Shown piece after piece: positions 1-11,482 of a stretch of DNA of 64,000 bases. Origin of the DNA: Collybiopsis luxurians FD-317 M1 (lineage: Eukaryota > Basidiomycota > Agaricomycetes > Agaricales > Omphalotaceae); the NCBI GenBank assembly GCA_000827265.1, contig KN834849.1, positions 73,085 through 137,084 of the forward strand. Direction: 5' to 3'. The notes below the pieces were generated by a model that saw nothing but the letters and a program-made list of their open reading frames with translations, searched no databases and had not been told where the DNA came from. The translations under genes were made by a program, and so were the position numbers. Positions within the stretch are counted from its first letter, which is position 1. Each line of letters starts with the position of its first letter.

Positions 1-2093
1 AAGCTGGTACAGAATTTGTCCAAATTGCACTCTGAAGAAGACGACTCTCTCAAATCTGGTGCTACTCTCCGGACATCATCGTTCTCGGACAAACCACCAG
101 AAATTACAAAAGAACGCGCGCTATATAGACGAGATGAAGACCTGGCTATTATTGAGTCGCTACCTCTGGGGCCCGCGGAACACAAGCCACCGTTTGACGA
201 CCCGCACTTTGAGCGTGTTGAACCAAATTCAGGAATCCGTTTAAAGTTTGCAACAGGTTTTCGGAGATATCTAGTCCCTGTAGCTGATACCAATGTGTTT
301 AGGTCTCGCATTCTACCGCACGAAGATCTCCAAGATCATCTACGTGGTCGATATTATCTGTCCCCTTCTCTCCTATACTCTTGTATTCGTCTTCTTCCCG
401 ACAAGACCGGCTACGACATACCGGTGGATGGAGACTGGATTACCATTGCTGTCGTTGCGGAACGTGGACCTATCAAGTATACAAGCCCTCCAGCAGGTGT
501 AGGAAGAGAAGACGATGTCGAGGTTGGCGACCCGAGTACGAATGGGAAGAATAAGGGTGGAGGGACGAAAAAGACCCGAACCGACGCGCCCAATCGGAGG
601 CGGCGATACGTCAATGTCAAACTGATAGATTTTGGTTCGCGCTCCTCCTCTTCTTCATCCACCAAAGGTCAAATCCGTGGCGACGCCTTCCTCACTTTAC
701 TGCTTTTTGAAGCCGAAATGGTTGATCTAATCACAGAGGAGTATGGTGCGAAGCTGGCGCAACCGAAAAAGGTCTATCGAGGCGGAAGTGGAGGTGCTTT
801 TGAAGCGATGGCGAAGCTGAAAGAAGGAGATGTCATAGCGTTGTTGAATCCCAGGATAATGAAGCCCTTCACAGTACGTTCTTCACGATGCACGTGGAAG
901 ACCTGGCAATTGATCTTCTGTAGAATTCTTCCTCCTCCAACCCCCATCCAATACACAACATCCTCGCCGTGACTCCGACGAATGCGAATTCTATAATTCA
1001 TATCGGGCGCAGTCTCGATTTGGGCATGTGCACAGTACAAAAGCGAGATGGCTCAACATGTGGCTCCTGGTGTGACAAACGAATATCGAACGTATGTGAA
1101 TGGCACGTAACAAACGCAGTGCAACGACGAAGGGCGGCGAGACCCGAGCTTGCTGTTGGGTAAGTTTTACCTTCTCATCTTTCCGCTTTCCTTATGCTCA
1201 TTTCCCTATCTTCGAATATGCAGGACATCCGGTATGACCAACTCAGCTGCTGTCACTCAGAATCGAAGATTTGACCCAAAATCCGAGTACGATCCCGTTC
1301 GAAAAACGGGTTTACTACCCCGAGGCGGAGCACCTTCTGGTAAATTCGCTTCCGGAGGCTCATACGAAGGAGAGACAGGTGCAACATACGTGCTCTCCGG
1401 GCACGTCATAAATGGCTCCAACAGCGTTGACACTACCCACGTCTCAGAGCAAATGGGCAGGGAAGGCCAGGCGAGGGCGCAGCGCGCCGAGGCGAGACGG
1501 CAAGAGGACGAGCTACTCAAAAAGATGTTAAAGAAAGAGAAAGCGCAGGATAGTACCGGAAGGCATATGAAGAGTGTTTTGAAAGCGAGGGAGGTCGTCG
1601 AGAAGCTGAAGGAGGTCAAAGATAAAACAATACCGAGAAAGAGGAAGTTGAAAATGGATGAAGAGGAGGAGGAAGCAGACGATGCGGCTGAGGATGAAGA
1701 TGATGAGACAGAGAACGTTCCCACTGCATCTCGCTATCGCCCAGAGATGATTAAGAATCTCGGATTCGATCCAGTAGCTATGAAGCTAGGCTCACAACGG
1801 AAGAAACATGCGGACGTGCAGAAAAAGGTCAGTATTTCCTTTTCATTCTATGGATTCTTACCCATTCTTCTTAGCTCGATGATTTAGCAGCGTTACAAAA
1901 GTCTCGAAATGGAAAAGAAATTAACCTTGGCCCACGCCCAGGACCCAAGATACGGTCGGGAGTGTTCAAGCCTACTATTGAACCGGCGAGGTTCAGGATT
2001 GTTTCGGAACAGTGCAGTGGTAGTACCAGTGACAATGCCAGTCCGATTGGCACTGTAGAGCGAATGGTTGATTTAGATTCTGATGATGATTAG
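1..2093 (+). CDS. mcm10: Mcm10 replication initiation factor (5' end outside window)
   Basis: Mcm10 binds DNA and the CMG helicase and recruits polymerase alpha at nuclear replication origins. I see the OB-fold signature HEDLQDHLRGRYYLSPS, then RGGSGGAFEAMAKLKEGD, and the zinc-binding stretch around CTVQKRDGSTCGSWCD with EWHVTNAVQRRRAARPE, all conserved in eukaryotic Mcm10. Exons are <1-245, 303-873, 924-1159, 1224-1827 and 1875-2093, and all phases agree. The first intron (246-302) is 57 nt, in frame and without a stop, so it could be retained without breaking the protein. An acidic, low-complexity segment follows the zinc region, and the protein ends in a run of Asp. The N-terminal part and start codon lie upstream of the window. 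Confidence 0.93.
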
Positions 2094-2345
2094 AAATTTA
2101 GCATGTCGTTTCTTATGTTCACGGAAATCGCAAGTTGTATAACTAGGAAGGTAAATTCGCAACTCTGTATATACAAACACCTGGCCTTGGTATCATTTTA
2201 TTATGTATTTTCATCATGCGGATTTTGCAAAGATGTCTGCAATGATTCTACAAAGTGTATTTCTACGAACATGTCATATCGTGAGTCCAATATAAGATTA
2301 CTATAAGTGTAGAATGGGGGTATATCAATGAGGTATACTGCAACG

Positions 2346-3229
2346 TCAAACAGAGTAGAATATCTCTATAGACGCCGAATAAACATGGTTCTCCCAGTTA
2401 GGAAACTGGGGGAGATGTTAAGAGGGATAATCAGGTCAAAGTGGCAGACCCGCACCTTCGCCTTGGCTATCAGCATTACCCTGTCTCCAGGTTCTAACGA
2501 TTGAACGAGTTCATGTCCGAGCCCTTCCCGGCCCTTTTGCGAGGTCGGATCCACATGAATATCTTCAGACTCTTCCGGGAACTCAGTCCAAGATACGGAA
2601 TGGAACCGCGGTGTGTCGCTTGCCACAACGTTACTTTGAATATGCCAGCCATTTGGGATTGGTTCAGGAAATAGCTCTTTGATATCGTTGGCATTGAAAC
2701 TGGAACCGAGGTTAAATGGGTCAGAATCAAGATCTAACCAGCACGGTGAGGCTGAAGCTCGGAAAATGATAGCTTCAAACCAGCTCCATGAACCGTTGTA
2801 CGTTCCTGTATGAAATTCAACATTTAGCGTGATTTTACCTTGAGCGAACGGACCTCTATGTTCCGGTTCGCCTCCCCAACCTTGATCATTGCTTTCCATA
2901 TCAAACTTGACCTTTCGTATCCGCCGATGTCTACTGTCAACTCCCTTAATTTCCCTTGGAGGGATAAAGGGAGAAATAAGATAGAGCCAGGTGGCTTCTC
3001 CGCTGATTGTTCTGGATGCAAGAGCGTCGATCTCCTTATTGGTATCGACACGTAAACAAGGCCAGTACTCGGCATAGTCGAGTACCAGATCTATGAGTTC
3101 AAGGGGAAGAAATTGCAAGAAGTATTCCCGGACGGCGTCTACATCACGTTCAGAGGGACTTCCGTTGTAGTCTGCCGACTCTGAATCTTTAGTAAGAGCA
3201 GAAGAAAGTGTTGAGAGAGTCGAGCCCAT
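2346..3229 (-). CDS. Uncharacterised Agaricomycete protein with F-box-like start
   Basis: A 277-aa protein from exons 3229-2456 and 2405-2346. The upstream open frame only offers a TTG, so the first ATG at 3229 (MGSTLSTLSS) is the better start. Near the N-terminus the stretch LPLELIDLVLDYAEYWP resembles the 'LPxEL...IxDYAEYWP' segment of a family common in mushroom genomes. This is an impression from family knowledge and no domain is certain. The last intron (2406-2455) restores an ending AKAKFPNWENHVYSASIEIF that looks like the usual C-terminus of this family. Reading through the intron gives a different tail. No signal peptide or membrane segment is visible. Function is unknown. Confidence 0.7.
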
Positions 3230-3557
3230 GGTCGTCGAGATTCTAGAGCAGTTCCTGGCACCGGGTGTAGATACGTCATACTCATTCAACGCGTGACAGA
3301 TACGCTCATGTGCAGCCAATTCGCGTTCCAACGCGTTTCCTCTTTACCTTACCTCCTTACACTCGACCGTCTTTTTGGGTTACCTCAGAGAACCTTTACC
3401 CCATTTTCTCAGACCAAAATCTAGTAAATTTACAACAGTTTCACACAGTGATACGCTCGCACTGGTACAGCGGTACATTAACAAGTAACATGCACAAGTA
3501 ATTTCTTGAGTCATATCCAACAAGTATGTCTTGAATTTCTATCCTCGCTCATCCTTT
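3230..3557. other. Intergenic, no gene seen
   Basis: About 330 bp between two minus-strand genes. It should hold the promoter of the gene starting at 3229. I see no convincing TATA box or repeat. Confidence 0.5.
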
Positions 3558-4320
3558 CTACCGACTGCTTTTCTTCAAGCTAACATGCGTGAATTTGGCG
3601 TCGGGAGCCGTTTTTTGGATCTCCGCGAAGACATCTCGTGCACCTTCTCTTTTAGAAAAGTCCCAGTGTTCCTGATATAAGGGATCAAGTCAGGACGATG
3701 CTGATTGTAGAAAGCACAGACGGACCGTTGAACTCTCCCAACCAGCAGCTAACAAAATTATTCCATCTGCGCTTTCGCCAACAGCACAAGGCCACCCAGC
3801 TGCTTGTATAGTATCACTCATTTTGATCGTGATAGCTCTATGAGCGTCTAATGTCACGCCTTCTGCGCATCTGCCAATAGCAAGTTCGACGACCTTGGAC
3901 TCGAAGGCAGGCTCAGGGACCCTCCTGATCGCGACAAACTCGTATCGCTCAATTTCTCCAACACTTAACCTAGCCAGGAGACTGTTAAATTTATCACCAG
4001 AGACATCTCTGAATGCCTTCAGTTTTTCGGGAGATTCCCAAGCTAAGGAATCGTAGCGTGAGTAGCTGGATTTTACACGGCATCGATAACTTACTAGAGA
4101 GAAGGTAGCCGAATTTAGCACCTTCCTCAGGAACTTGGAGACCGTGGTACGAACTACATTTCCGAGAGAAGTCAACTCGACCTTCTTGCAATCAGTTTAC
4201 AGCGTACCTGATCAAACCATCTGTGTTGGTGAGCTCTTCAATAGCTGATTTGACTTGTGCATCTTCTGCGATGAAGCTCTGTGAGGCGGGAAATGTGATG
4301 TAGGACAAGATGGGGGCCAT
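3558..4320 (-). CDS. Dimeric alpha/beta-barrel-like small protein, copy 1
   Basis: A 200-aa protein from exons 4320-4208, 4153-4095, 4042-3726 and 3671-3558. The start MAPILSYITFPAS matches the start of copy 2 (7630). Two internal segments, STWESPEKLKAF and GWESSTEHWDFSK, have the W-x-S-x-E pattern seen in ABM/EthD-type ferredoxin-like barrels, so the protein may be a fused pair of such half-barrels. That assignment is inferred from pattern and predicted layout, and no catalytic residue can be named. It shares all three intron positions with copy 2. With copy 2 and the broken copy at 5776-5994 it forms a tandem family in about 4 kb, all on the minus strand. It has no signal peptide, so it is probably cytosolic. 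Confidence 0.75.
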
Positions 4321-5775
4321 GTTGTTCTTGAGCCAAACTTGGATGGAAAAGCGATCTCAAGACCGGACGTACTTATATTTTCTTTGAATCAAAGATCTGC
4401 TGTCACGATTCGACAACAGCGGTGCCCGAGGCCGAGGCATTCAAAATGCTGGAGACTGAACTATGTGCCTAAGCAAAGAATCGGAAGGATAGGATAGGAT
4501 ATCTATTTCACTGGGAAGGTCCGATTCCCGAACGGCCAGCTTACCGCGTTACTTAGTACTGACCTACTGTACCGTCTACATACTCGGAGGCAGAGCCCGG
4601 GTCAACCTTCCCAAACAGGCGGAACTCCCCCTCGTCTACTCCGGGACCAGCTGTTCCTCGCGGGGGGGTGCAAAATCTCAGTTTCTTCTTTCTGTAGAAT
4701 TTTACAACACTCTAAGTATCAAGTTCGACGTCATTGTATTCAGTCGTGGAAAACACGCTCCTTTACTCTTAGAGGACAGGCAGTCAACTGGGAAGTCTTT
4801 CCCGCTCAATCAATCCAAATTTTGTTTTGCCTGTCAAGGTCTCTTGACCTCACTGATATACTCATACTCCAAGATTATCGATTATACAGTTAGATATAAC
4901 AGCATCGAACAGGTTGGCGATTCCGGAAGCTCTGTGCTGGATATTTGGCAAGGGACAGTTGATATGGACAATGTGTAATGATTGGGCAATCAAACCCGGG
5001 GTTTTAGTCGAAATAGGTAGAATGCACAACCCAATACCCACATCTCCTAGGGAAACCAACGATACTAACGGATTTGTTCCTATGAAGCGCAAATGAAGCG
5101 GGACGAGGACCACCCGCCCGAAGATTTGTAAGCAAAAAAGCCTAATTTGGGTGACCCTTTCCACAGATCTCGGGTGCCTTGATCCTATCCTAGCTAGACT
5201 GTAATACGGTAAAGCTCGATTTTGTTACTAGAACCCAGAATTCTTAGGAAACCCCCAAACGCCATAAACTTATTAAACGAGCAACGTTCCATATATAAAT
5301 TGGTCTGCTATAAAATTCTGGCGCGGATAATTGTTCCAGGATACTGCATACACGCGTACAATGTTTGTTTTGAGCCCATATGTTTGTGGAACCCTAGAGT
5401 CAGAGGCCGTTGGAGTCTGGACTAAGTTTCTGAGAATTTCACCTTTACCACTGCATTCGACGGGGAATGGCCGAGGGCGGTTAGGGATATTTCCTTCAAA
5501 TGTCACGGAGGGCTGCAGATTGGCACTACGGCTATATTACAGCTGCGCCACAGTTATTTTTGGTTACTCCCTGTGCCACAAGACCAGGGCTAGGTAGGTC
5601 TTATATAGTGACGAGCCACTTGTAGTCTATAGAGTACTGATGTGCTAGGATGTTCGAAGTTCGAAAGCAAATTCTGTTGAAATTTGGCCGGCACAGAAAA
5701 TCATTGTCCAAGGTATTACTACATCTCAATTTTTCATCCATCACATCCATCGTGACTTGTCTTTCTAGTACTTAC
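4321..5775. other. Gene-free stretch inside the barrel-family cluster
   Basis: About 1.45 kb with no supported coding exon on either strand. Frames are short and show no conserved motif. It includes the promoter of the gene starting at 4320. The low-coordinate side of the decayed copy shows no third or fourth exon here. Confidence 0.5.
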
Positions 5776-5994
5776 CAGAGATGATATATCCTCGCATTGC
5801 GTCCTCCTCTTCGACTTAGAGCCCATGAGACGAGCTACATAGATTTTTGAGAAATTCAGATCAAGCGGAACTTGAGAAACCTACCTGACAAGGCCATCGA
5901 TAGTCAGGTTTTTCTCAATGGCAACTCTGTATCGCTGTTCTTTAACAAATTTCTCGGAAGCAGTTAAAGTGATGTATGAAAGTACCGGGGCCAT
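5776..5994 (-). pseudogene. Truncated third copy of the barrel family
   Basis: On the minus strand the first two exons of the family are recognisable at 5994-5885 (starting MAPVLSYITLTASEKF) and 5834-5776, with GT-AG junctions at the same positions as in the intact neighbours. The second exon has a stop codon where the intact copies have Gln: HGL-stop-VEEE compared with HGLQVEEE. Exons 3 and 4 are missing downstream. The first exon is one codon shorter than in the relatives. The sequence is closer to copy 2 (6848-7630) than to copy 1. This is a relic of tandem duplication rather than a working gene. Confidence 0.85.
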
Positions 5995-6847
5995 GTCGTT
6001 TCGAAAGCCAGGGCACTCAAGGTCATATTCACTCGAGGTCATGTAATTTTTGTCCGATGTGATTCCATCTTAGCCTGGCTACAATGTTATCTTACCGTTC
6101 CGCAAGATAAAATCATTGCTTGACAGCTGTTCAATGCTGAGCGTTAGTTCTGTCATACCGGAAAGTTTACCATCTTGGACCCTTCCGTGTATCAAGTTAC
6201 ACTGCATACTTTCTTCCTTCCCAGTCTGGATTCGCTCTACTGTAAGGTAGAGTTGACCCACAACCCAGTTTGTACCACTACGAGAATGTACCCAAAAATA
6301 CAAGAAAACGCCATCTCTCTTAAAGATGAAAGGCCTGCTCTGGGAAAAATCCCTGAGACATGCAGAGCCCTCCCGCAGAGCTCTCCTGAGGTACTGTACG
6401 GCTACGAATTTTAATTTATTTCAAAGTGGTTTTGTGCATGATTCACATGACCGCGCTGCGGTTCGCCAGCGCTTACCCAACGCTTACCCCCTGCGGGGGA
6501 AGATTCTTGGCTTTATACCAAAAACCCTCCAATTGAGCAGCATTCCATATATGATAGTTGAATCATTAATTTACGAGAATTTCCTAGCATGATGATCGTC
6601 ACAGCACCACAAAGCTACATTATAATCGTGACTTGCAATATCCATTCTCCGTACTTACAGGCAACGCTATTGGGAATTGCTGAATAGCTAATGCTCCAAT
6701 CGTAGTATATTAACGTGTCTCAGGCTCTCAAAAAGTTCCGAACAGATCAATCAAATATGAAATCAGAATACCTAATCGACATCGACGCGAATATCCAAGT
6801 ACAAGTTGTTGTGCAAACGTTCCTTCAAAAATACCTCTAGCCTCATT
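5995..6847. other. Gene-free stretch
   Basis: About 850 bp between the relic and the intact copy 2. Open frames exist but none carries a family motif or pairs with splice sites in a convincing way. Confidence 0.45.
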
Positions 6848-7630
6848 TTACGCAGAACGCTTCTTCAGGCTGACGTGAGTAAGATCGACGTCTGCCAAGT
6901 TGTACAGCTCCGTGATAATGGTCGGAAGTGGGTCATGTTTAATGGTCTCCCAGTGTTCCTTTACACATATCGGGCATGGTGAGTTCAATTTGAGTATAAT
7001 GAACTCCAAAGACATACCGTAGAGCTATCCCAACCAACGGCCAACAGGATGATCCCCGATCCATCCACACTTTCCGCAACAGCCGAAGGATGCCCGGCTT
7101 CATGGAGGATGTTGCCCAGCTTGAATGTTGCCTGCTTAAAATCGTCCTGCGATACGCCTTCTTTACGTTTAGCAATGACAAGTTCGGTGGTTTTAGATTC
7201 AAAAGCAGGCTCAGGAAGTCTGAGAGCCGGATAGAAGGCGTGACGCTGGAGATCCCCAGCACTCAACTCAGCAACAATGGCGTTGAATTTTTCACCAGCG
7301 GAATCTCTCATTGCCTGCAATTTCTCGGGGGACTGCCATACTGATTAATTGCAAAGATGAGTATAGGTTGGAGGCATTCCATAACCTTTATCATCCAACT
7401 TACCAGTGAGGATGTATCCTCGCTTGGCACCCTCCTCTTCGACTTGAAGGCCGTGATACGAGCTACATAGATTAGAAAGTTTAAGATCAAGCAAACGATC
7501 GGATTGAATGGACTTACAAAACAAGGCCATCGATATCAAAGTTTTCCTCAATGGCAACTCTGTAACGCTCTCGTTCTTTAACGAAATTCTCTGAAGCGGT
7601 AAAAGTGATGTATGAAAGTACTGGAGCCAT
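6848..7630 (-). CDS. Dimeric alpha/beta-barrel-like small protein, copy 2
   Basis: A 201-aa protein from exons 7630-7518, 7462-7404, 7340-7018 and 6958-6848. Exon lengths are 113, 59, 323 and 111 nt, against 113, 59, 317 and 114 nt in copy 1, with identical phases. It starts MAPVLSYITFTASENF and ends LTHVSLKKRSA. The two segments TVWQSPEKLQAM and VGWDSSTEHWETI suggest an internal pair of ABM/EthD-like half-barrels. This is an inference, and substrate and reaction are unknown. It is transcribed away from the acyl-CoA dehydrogenase gene starting at 8133, with about 500 bp shared upstream. A more distant relative lies at 63126-63926. Confidence 0.78.
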
Positions 7631-8132
7631 GCCGTTTCGTTAGGGGGTTGAACCGAGGGGAATTAGGATCGCCTTTAAAGCCAAAAGCACTCGAGGCCGT
7701 GTTATTCGTATGTTCTTGCGCAGTGCGAGTCAATATCGGCCTGGCTAGCCGTCTTATTATTCCCGCAGATACATTGGTTGGCAGATATGTAGAGTCGTTA
7801 TTTGACAGCAGTTAAAAGCCGCCCTCTGAGATTCTATGAAAGTTAGTAAGTCGAGACTTAAAACTGTGCCTGGCCGAGCACTCGCGTCGTAATTAATTCA
7901 GTTTTGCTTGCCTAACCGGTCCCTGCCAACATTTACCGGCTCAATATGAAAAAGCGGCCGAAGCTGCTGAGCAAGGAAATGCCGAAAAGCCGATCAAGTT
8001 GTCACCTGAACCGGAAACGGGAATTTCCCCAGTCCGAATCTGCCAGTGCTATATCGTACTCTAATAATGGACATGCCACAATTCAGTACCTATTATACTC
8101 TCATTGTTTGATTCTCTACCTTTAATCCCAAA
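7631..8132. promoter_or_regulatory. Divergent intergenic region
   Basis: About 500 bp between the starts of two divergent genes, the barrel protein (minus) and the acyl-CoA dehydrogenase (plus). It should contain both promoters. I do not recognise a specific operator. Confidence 0.45.
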
Positions 8133-10331
8133 ATGCGGGTAGAAGAAGGATTTCAGCCGGTATTGGTATCAAGTTTCTGCCCATCTCACAGACCTTCAAC
8201 CGCTCTTCCTTAGGTTCCTTTTCGCGAAGGCAATCCGTACTCTCATGACCCAGCACTTCCTTCACTTTTGAGAAGGCTCATTCCTTCCAAGTATTCCTAA
8301 ACCTGTTTGTCTCTTGTGTTCTGATTGAGGACCATTGTTCAAGGATATTCTCTGAGGAGATTGAACCAGAATTGCTGGAATTCGGCGCCAAAGTTATAAC
8401 AAGTATGTACCTAACTCTCAACTCGATTGGCATATCATCGCTCACTCGACAATTTAGCTATCCGCGCACAAGGCTCCGGAAATCGTATATCTCCACCCAA
8501 CCTTGTTCAGTACGACAACTGGGGACGAAGGATCGACGAATTACAAACCAGCGAAGGCTGGAAAAGTCTCAAAGCAACTGCTCAACGAGAAGGAATTCCA
8601 GGCATCTTCTATGAACGCAAATACCGTCAACATAGTCGTCTACATGGATTTACAAAGGCCCTGCTCATGTCTGCGGATTCGCACGAAGTACATACCGACT
8701 TAAATTTGCTACTGCAATATTCTGACTGTCATGATAAAGGTTTTTTGTCCCTTAAGTATGACTGATGGAGCTGCAAGAGTGATGGAACTCCTCGGCACCG
8801 AAGGAATGAGAAAGGAGGTGTTACCGAGACTGATCAGGTCTGTACTAGTTATTTTGGGCTTCCTTTCCATGCTGAGAAAGCTATTAGCCGAGACCCAACT
8901 TCAGCCTTTGTAGCTGGCCAATGGATGACTGAGGTATTAGACGTTTCCGATCTTTGTTGGCATCGCTCACTAGATAGATATAGAGATCCGGAGGGTCCGA
9001 CGTCTCACAAACGGAGACCTGCGCGCAATCTCAGGGAACTAGTGACCAGCTAGGTCTCAAGTATACATTGGATGGCTTCAAATGGTTCTCCAGCGCAACA
9101 GACTCTGACATTGCTCTTGTCCTTGCTCGGACTGGACCCGCAGACTCTGGTTCCAAGGGAATTTCTCTTTTCCTCGTGCCTCTTCGTACGCCTCTCCTTC
9201 GCGACCCGTCCGACGCCGTTCCCTCATCTACGAGTAACGGAATACACATCCATCGACTCAAGAACAAGATTGGAACCCATGCTCTTCCTACCGCGGAGCT
9301 TTCTCTCGAAAACTCAACTGGATATCTCATCGGTTCCCCCAACCAAGGTGTCAAGAACATCTCTTCGGTTTTGAACATCACTCGAGTTTGGTCCGCTATA
9401 GGCACCGTTGGAGCTTTGCGCAAGTGTCTCGCAATCGCCACCGCATATGCGGATGTGCGTCGGATTAACGGAGGGAAGACATTGCTCAGGGATGTTCCTC
9501 TCCATGTTGCTCAACTCGCTTCAATAAATCTCGTGTATCGCGCTTTGATCCATCTGACTTTTGGAACGGTGGCGCTGTTGGGTCGGGTGGAATGTGGGAT
9601 CGCGACGCCTGAGGAGGAAAACCGTTTACGGATGTTTACACCGATTGTGAAGGCGTTCTCGACGGAAAAGGCCGTCCCTACCATGGAAGAAGCTATGGCT
9701 GCGTTGGGCGGGCAGGGATACATGGAGGAGAATGATATTGGGAGGTTGATTAGGGATAGTCTAGTCGAAAGGTTTGTCGATATCCGACTGTCGAATCATT
9801 CAATAACAGCTCCTGCAGGATTTGGGAGGGAACGACCACTGTGCTTTCGTTGGACCTCCTTCGGTCTACATCCGATCCCGCAAAGATGAGACAATTTATC
9901 TCGGTATATTTCAATTGTTTCCGCGCGTGCTCTGACTAACCTGCCTTGAACAGTGGTGCAACTCTGTCATCCTTTCGTGCCCGCCAGATTTTCTCAAACA
10001 AGTACAAGAAGCAATCCAACTTTTGCAGTGGAGGCTAGATAGCCTCCTCGCTGCCTTCTTACATCCCATCCCGCCGTTAATCGCTCGGCCAGCTCTAATG
10101 TTCATGGGATACATGGCCTCTTCCATCTACCTGCTCGAACATGCAATTTGGTCTAATACCAGAGGCGAAGAAGAATATGATGTCGATGCGGAGGTTTTCA
10201 GACGCTGGGTTCACGATGGTGGCTTCGCTGCTCTTGAGAAAGAGTTGGACAGGGCAAGGCCAGAGTTGAAATCGGTAGACGCGTTGAATTCGACGATTGT
10301 CTTCAGACGCAGTACACAAGCCAAGTTATAG
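8133..10331 (+). CDS. Acyl-CoA dehydrogenase, AidB/ACAD11-like
   Basis: A 595-aa flavoenzyme-family protein from nine exons: 8133-8159, 8214-8290, 8344-8402, 8458-8687, 8740-8837, 8888-8933, 8984-9771, 9819-9903 and 9954-10331. All junctions keep frame. The start is MRVEEGFQP. Motifs typical of the family are CPLSMTDGAARVMELL, GQWMTERSGGSDVSQTE (flavin/acyl binding region), LGGQGYMEEN and RIWEGTTTVLSLDLLR. Members of this class oxidise acyl-CoAs with FAD, or in AidB-type proteins have unclear substrates linked to lipid or DNA damage responses. The substrate cannot be read from sequence. I see neither a clear mitochondrial presequence nor a C-terminal peroxisomal SKL (it ends QAKL). Several exons are only 27-100 nt. 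Confidence 0.9.
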
Positions 10332-10434
10332 CGCCCCGTGCATGATTACCTTTATCTCCGTTCATCTCTCATTGGATATCACTATTGAGGATAGTGTGTA
10401 TATGTACAATCAATATTACATTTAAATTTCAATG

Positions 10435-11229
10435 CTAAGATGAGAACGGCACAATGTGGCATCTGTTAAAAACATGAGCAAAACAGGATGTAGCCACAAA
10501 CTTTCGTGAGCTCACCCCAACATGCCCCTACCACCCCATCCTTTTCGGGGCGTGAGACTAAGGAAAACAGTTTCGCCATTCCGTAAAACTTTGATTCCGA
10601 TGCTTGTCTGTTGTAGCTTGAGTTGTCGGATCCTCCAACACCAAATCATGCAGCGTAACTCACATTTTCACTTGCCCCAACAAGTTCCGCGATGGGTGTC
10701 AAAGAATTTGACGAAAAGGATGAGTGGATTAATTGACCAAACTTGATAATCAGATCTTCCCGACAAAGGCCCTACATGGAGATTAACCTGTAGCAGTAAA
10801 TTTATGTCCAGAGGAGAGGCGTACCGCATCGGCTGCAGGACTTCCAGGCACCACCCCGTCCACTTTCGCAAACGGTCTAGGTTCTTCTGAGCCTCCCTCT
10901 TTTTCCGATTCCCTACCCTTACTCGACTCCGCAGGTTGCGCTTGCGAGCGGTCATATACAGCTTCCAAAGCCTTCCCAATAGCCGCTGTAACATCTTTAA
11001 GATCATTTCTAAGCTCAATTATCCGCACACGAGCTCCTCGAACCGCATAAATGTCAATATCGGGGCGCGGAAAACCATCGGCGTCAACAAGCGGAGACTG
11101 CATTGTCGATTGATTGGCTTTCAGTACGGATATGTGAGCTTCAATTTCGGTCTCAATGTTCTTTTTCTGATCCATGAGAATTCGAGCTTGTTCTGCAGGG
11201 CTATCTGGAGAAGGGAGTGTAAATCCCAT
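10435..11229 (-). CDS. nas2: 26S proteasome assembly chaperone Nas2 (p27/PSMD9)
   Basis: A 210-aa protein from exons 11229-10825, 10771-10664, 10607-10516 and 10462-10435. The ATG at 11229 (MGFTLPSPDSPAEQA) was chosen because the longer upstream frame has no family similarity. The N-terminal half is helical and charged, with MDQKKNIETEIEAH and DADGFPRPDIDIYAVR typical of Nas2. A C-terminal PDZ-like domain follows (PFAKVDGVVPGSPA, then GLCREDLIIKFGQL). The very short last exon supplies the conserved GCHIVP ending after WGGRGML. Without that 28-nt exon the protein would stop early at an in-frame TGA. Nas2 binds Rpt5 during assembly of the proteasome base. The gene converges on the acyl-CoA dehydrogenase gene, with about 100 bp between stops. 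Confidence 0.9.
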
Positions 11230-11482
11230 TGTGGAGGCTAGGTAACGGTTCGGGTTCAAGTGAGATGAGCGTGACGCGTCTTTGATCAGTAAGCGCCAGA
11301 GCACTCGGTCAGCGCTGAACTTTGCTTCGGTAGTGGTCCTCCTCAAGTCGATTGTAATGTTCATAATGAAACGGGTATTGAAATCCAGATTCTGATTATA
11401 GTAAAATCGCAGTCATAAAAAGTGAGTTGTACACAGAATTACAATCGCTCAAAGACGCCCTAGACCCGATGCTAAATCTAAT

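Noticed and set aside
411..665. Open frames antisense to MCM10 and to other exons, such as the Ser-rich frame at 1257-1724
   Set aside because: They lie inside confirmed exons on the other strand, and their composition (runs of Ser or Arg) mirrors the acidic coding strand.
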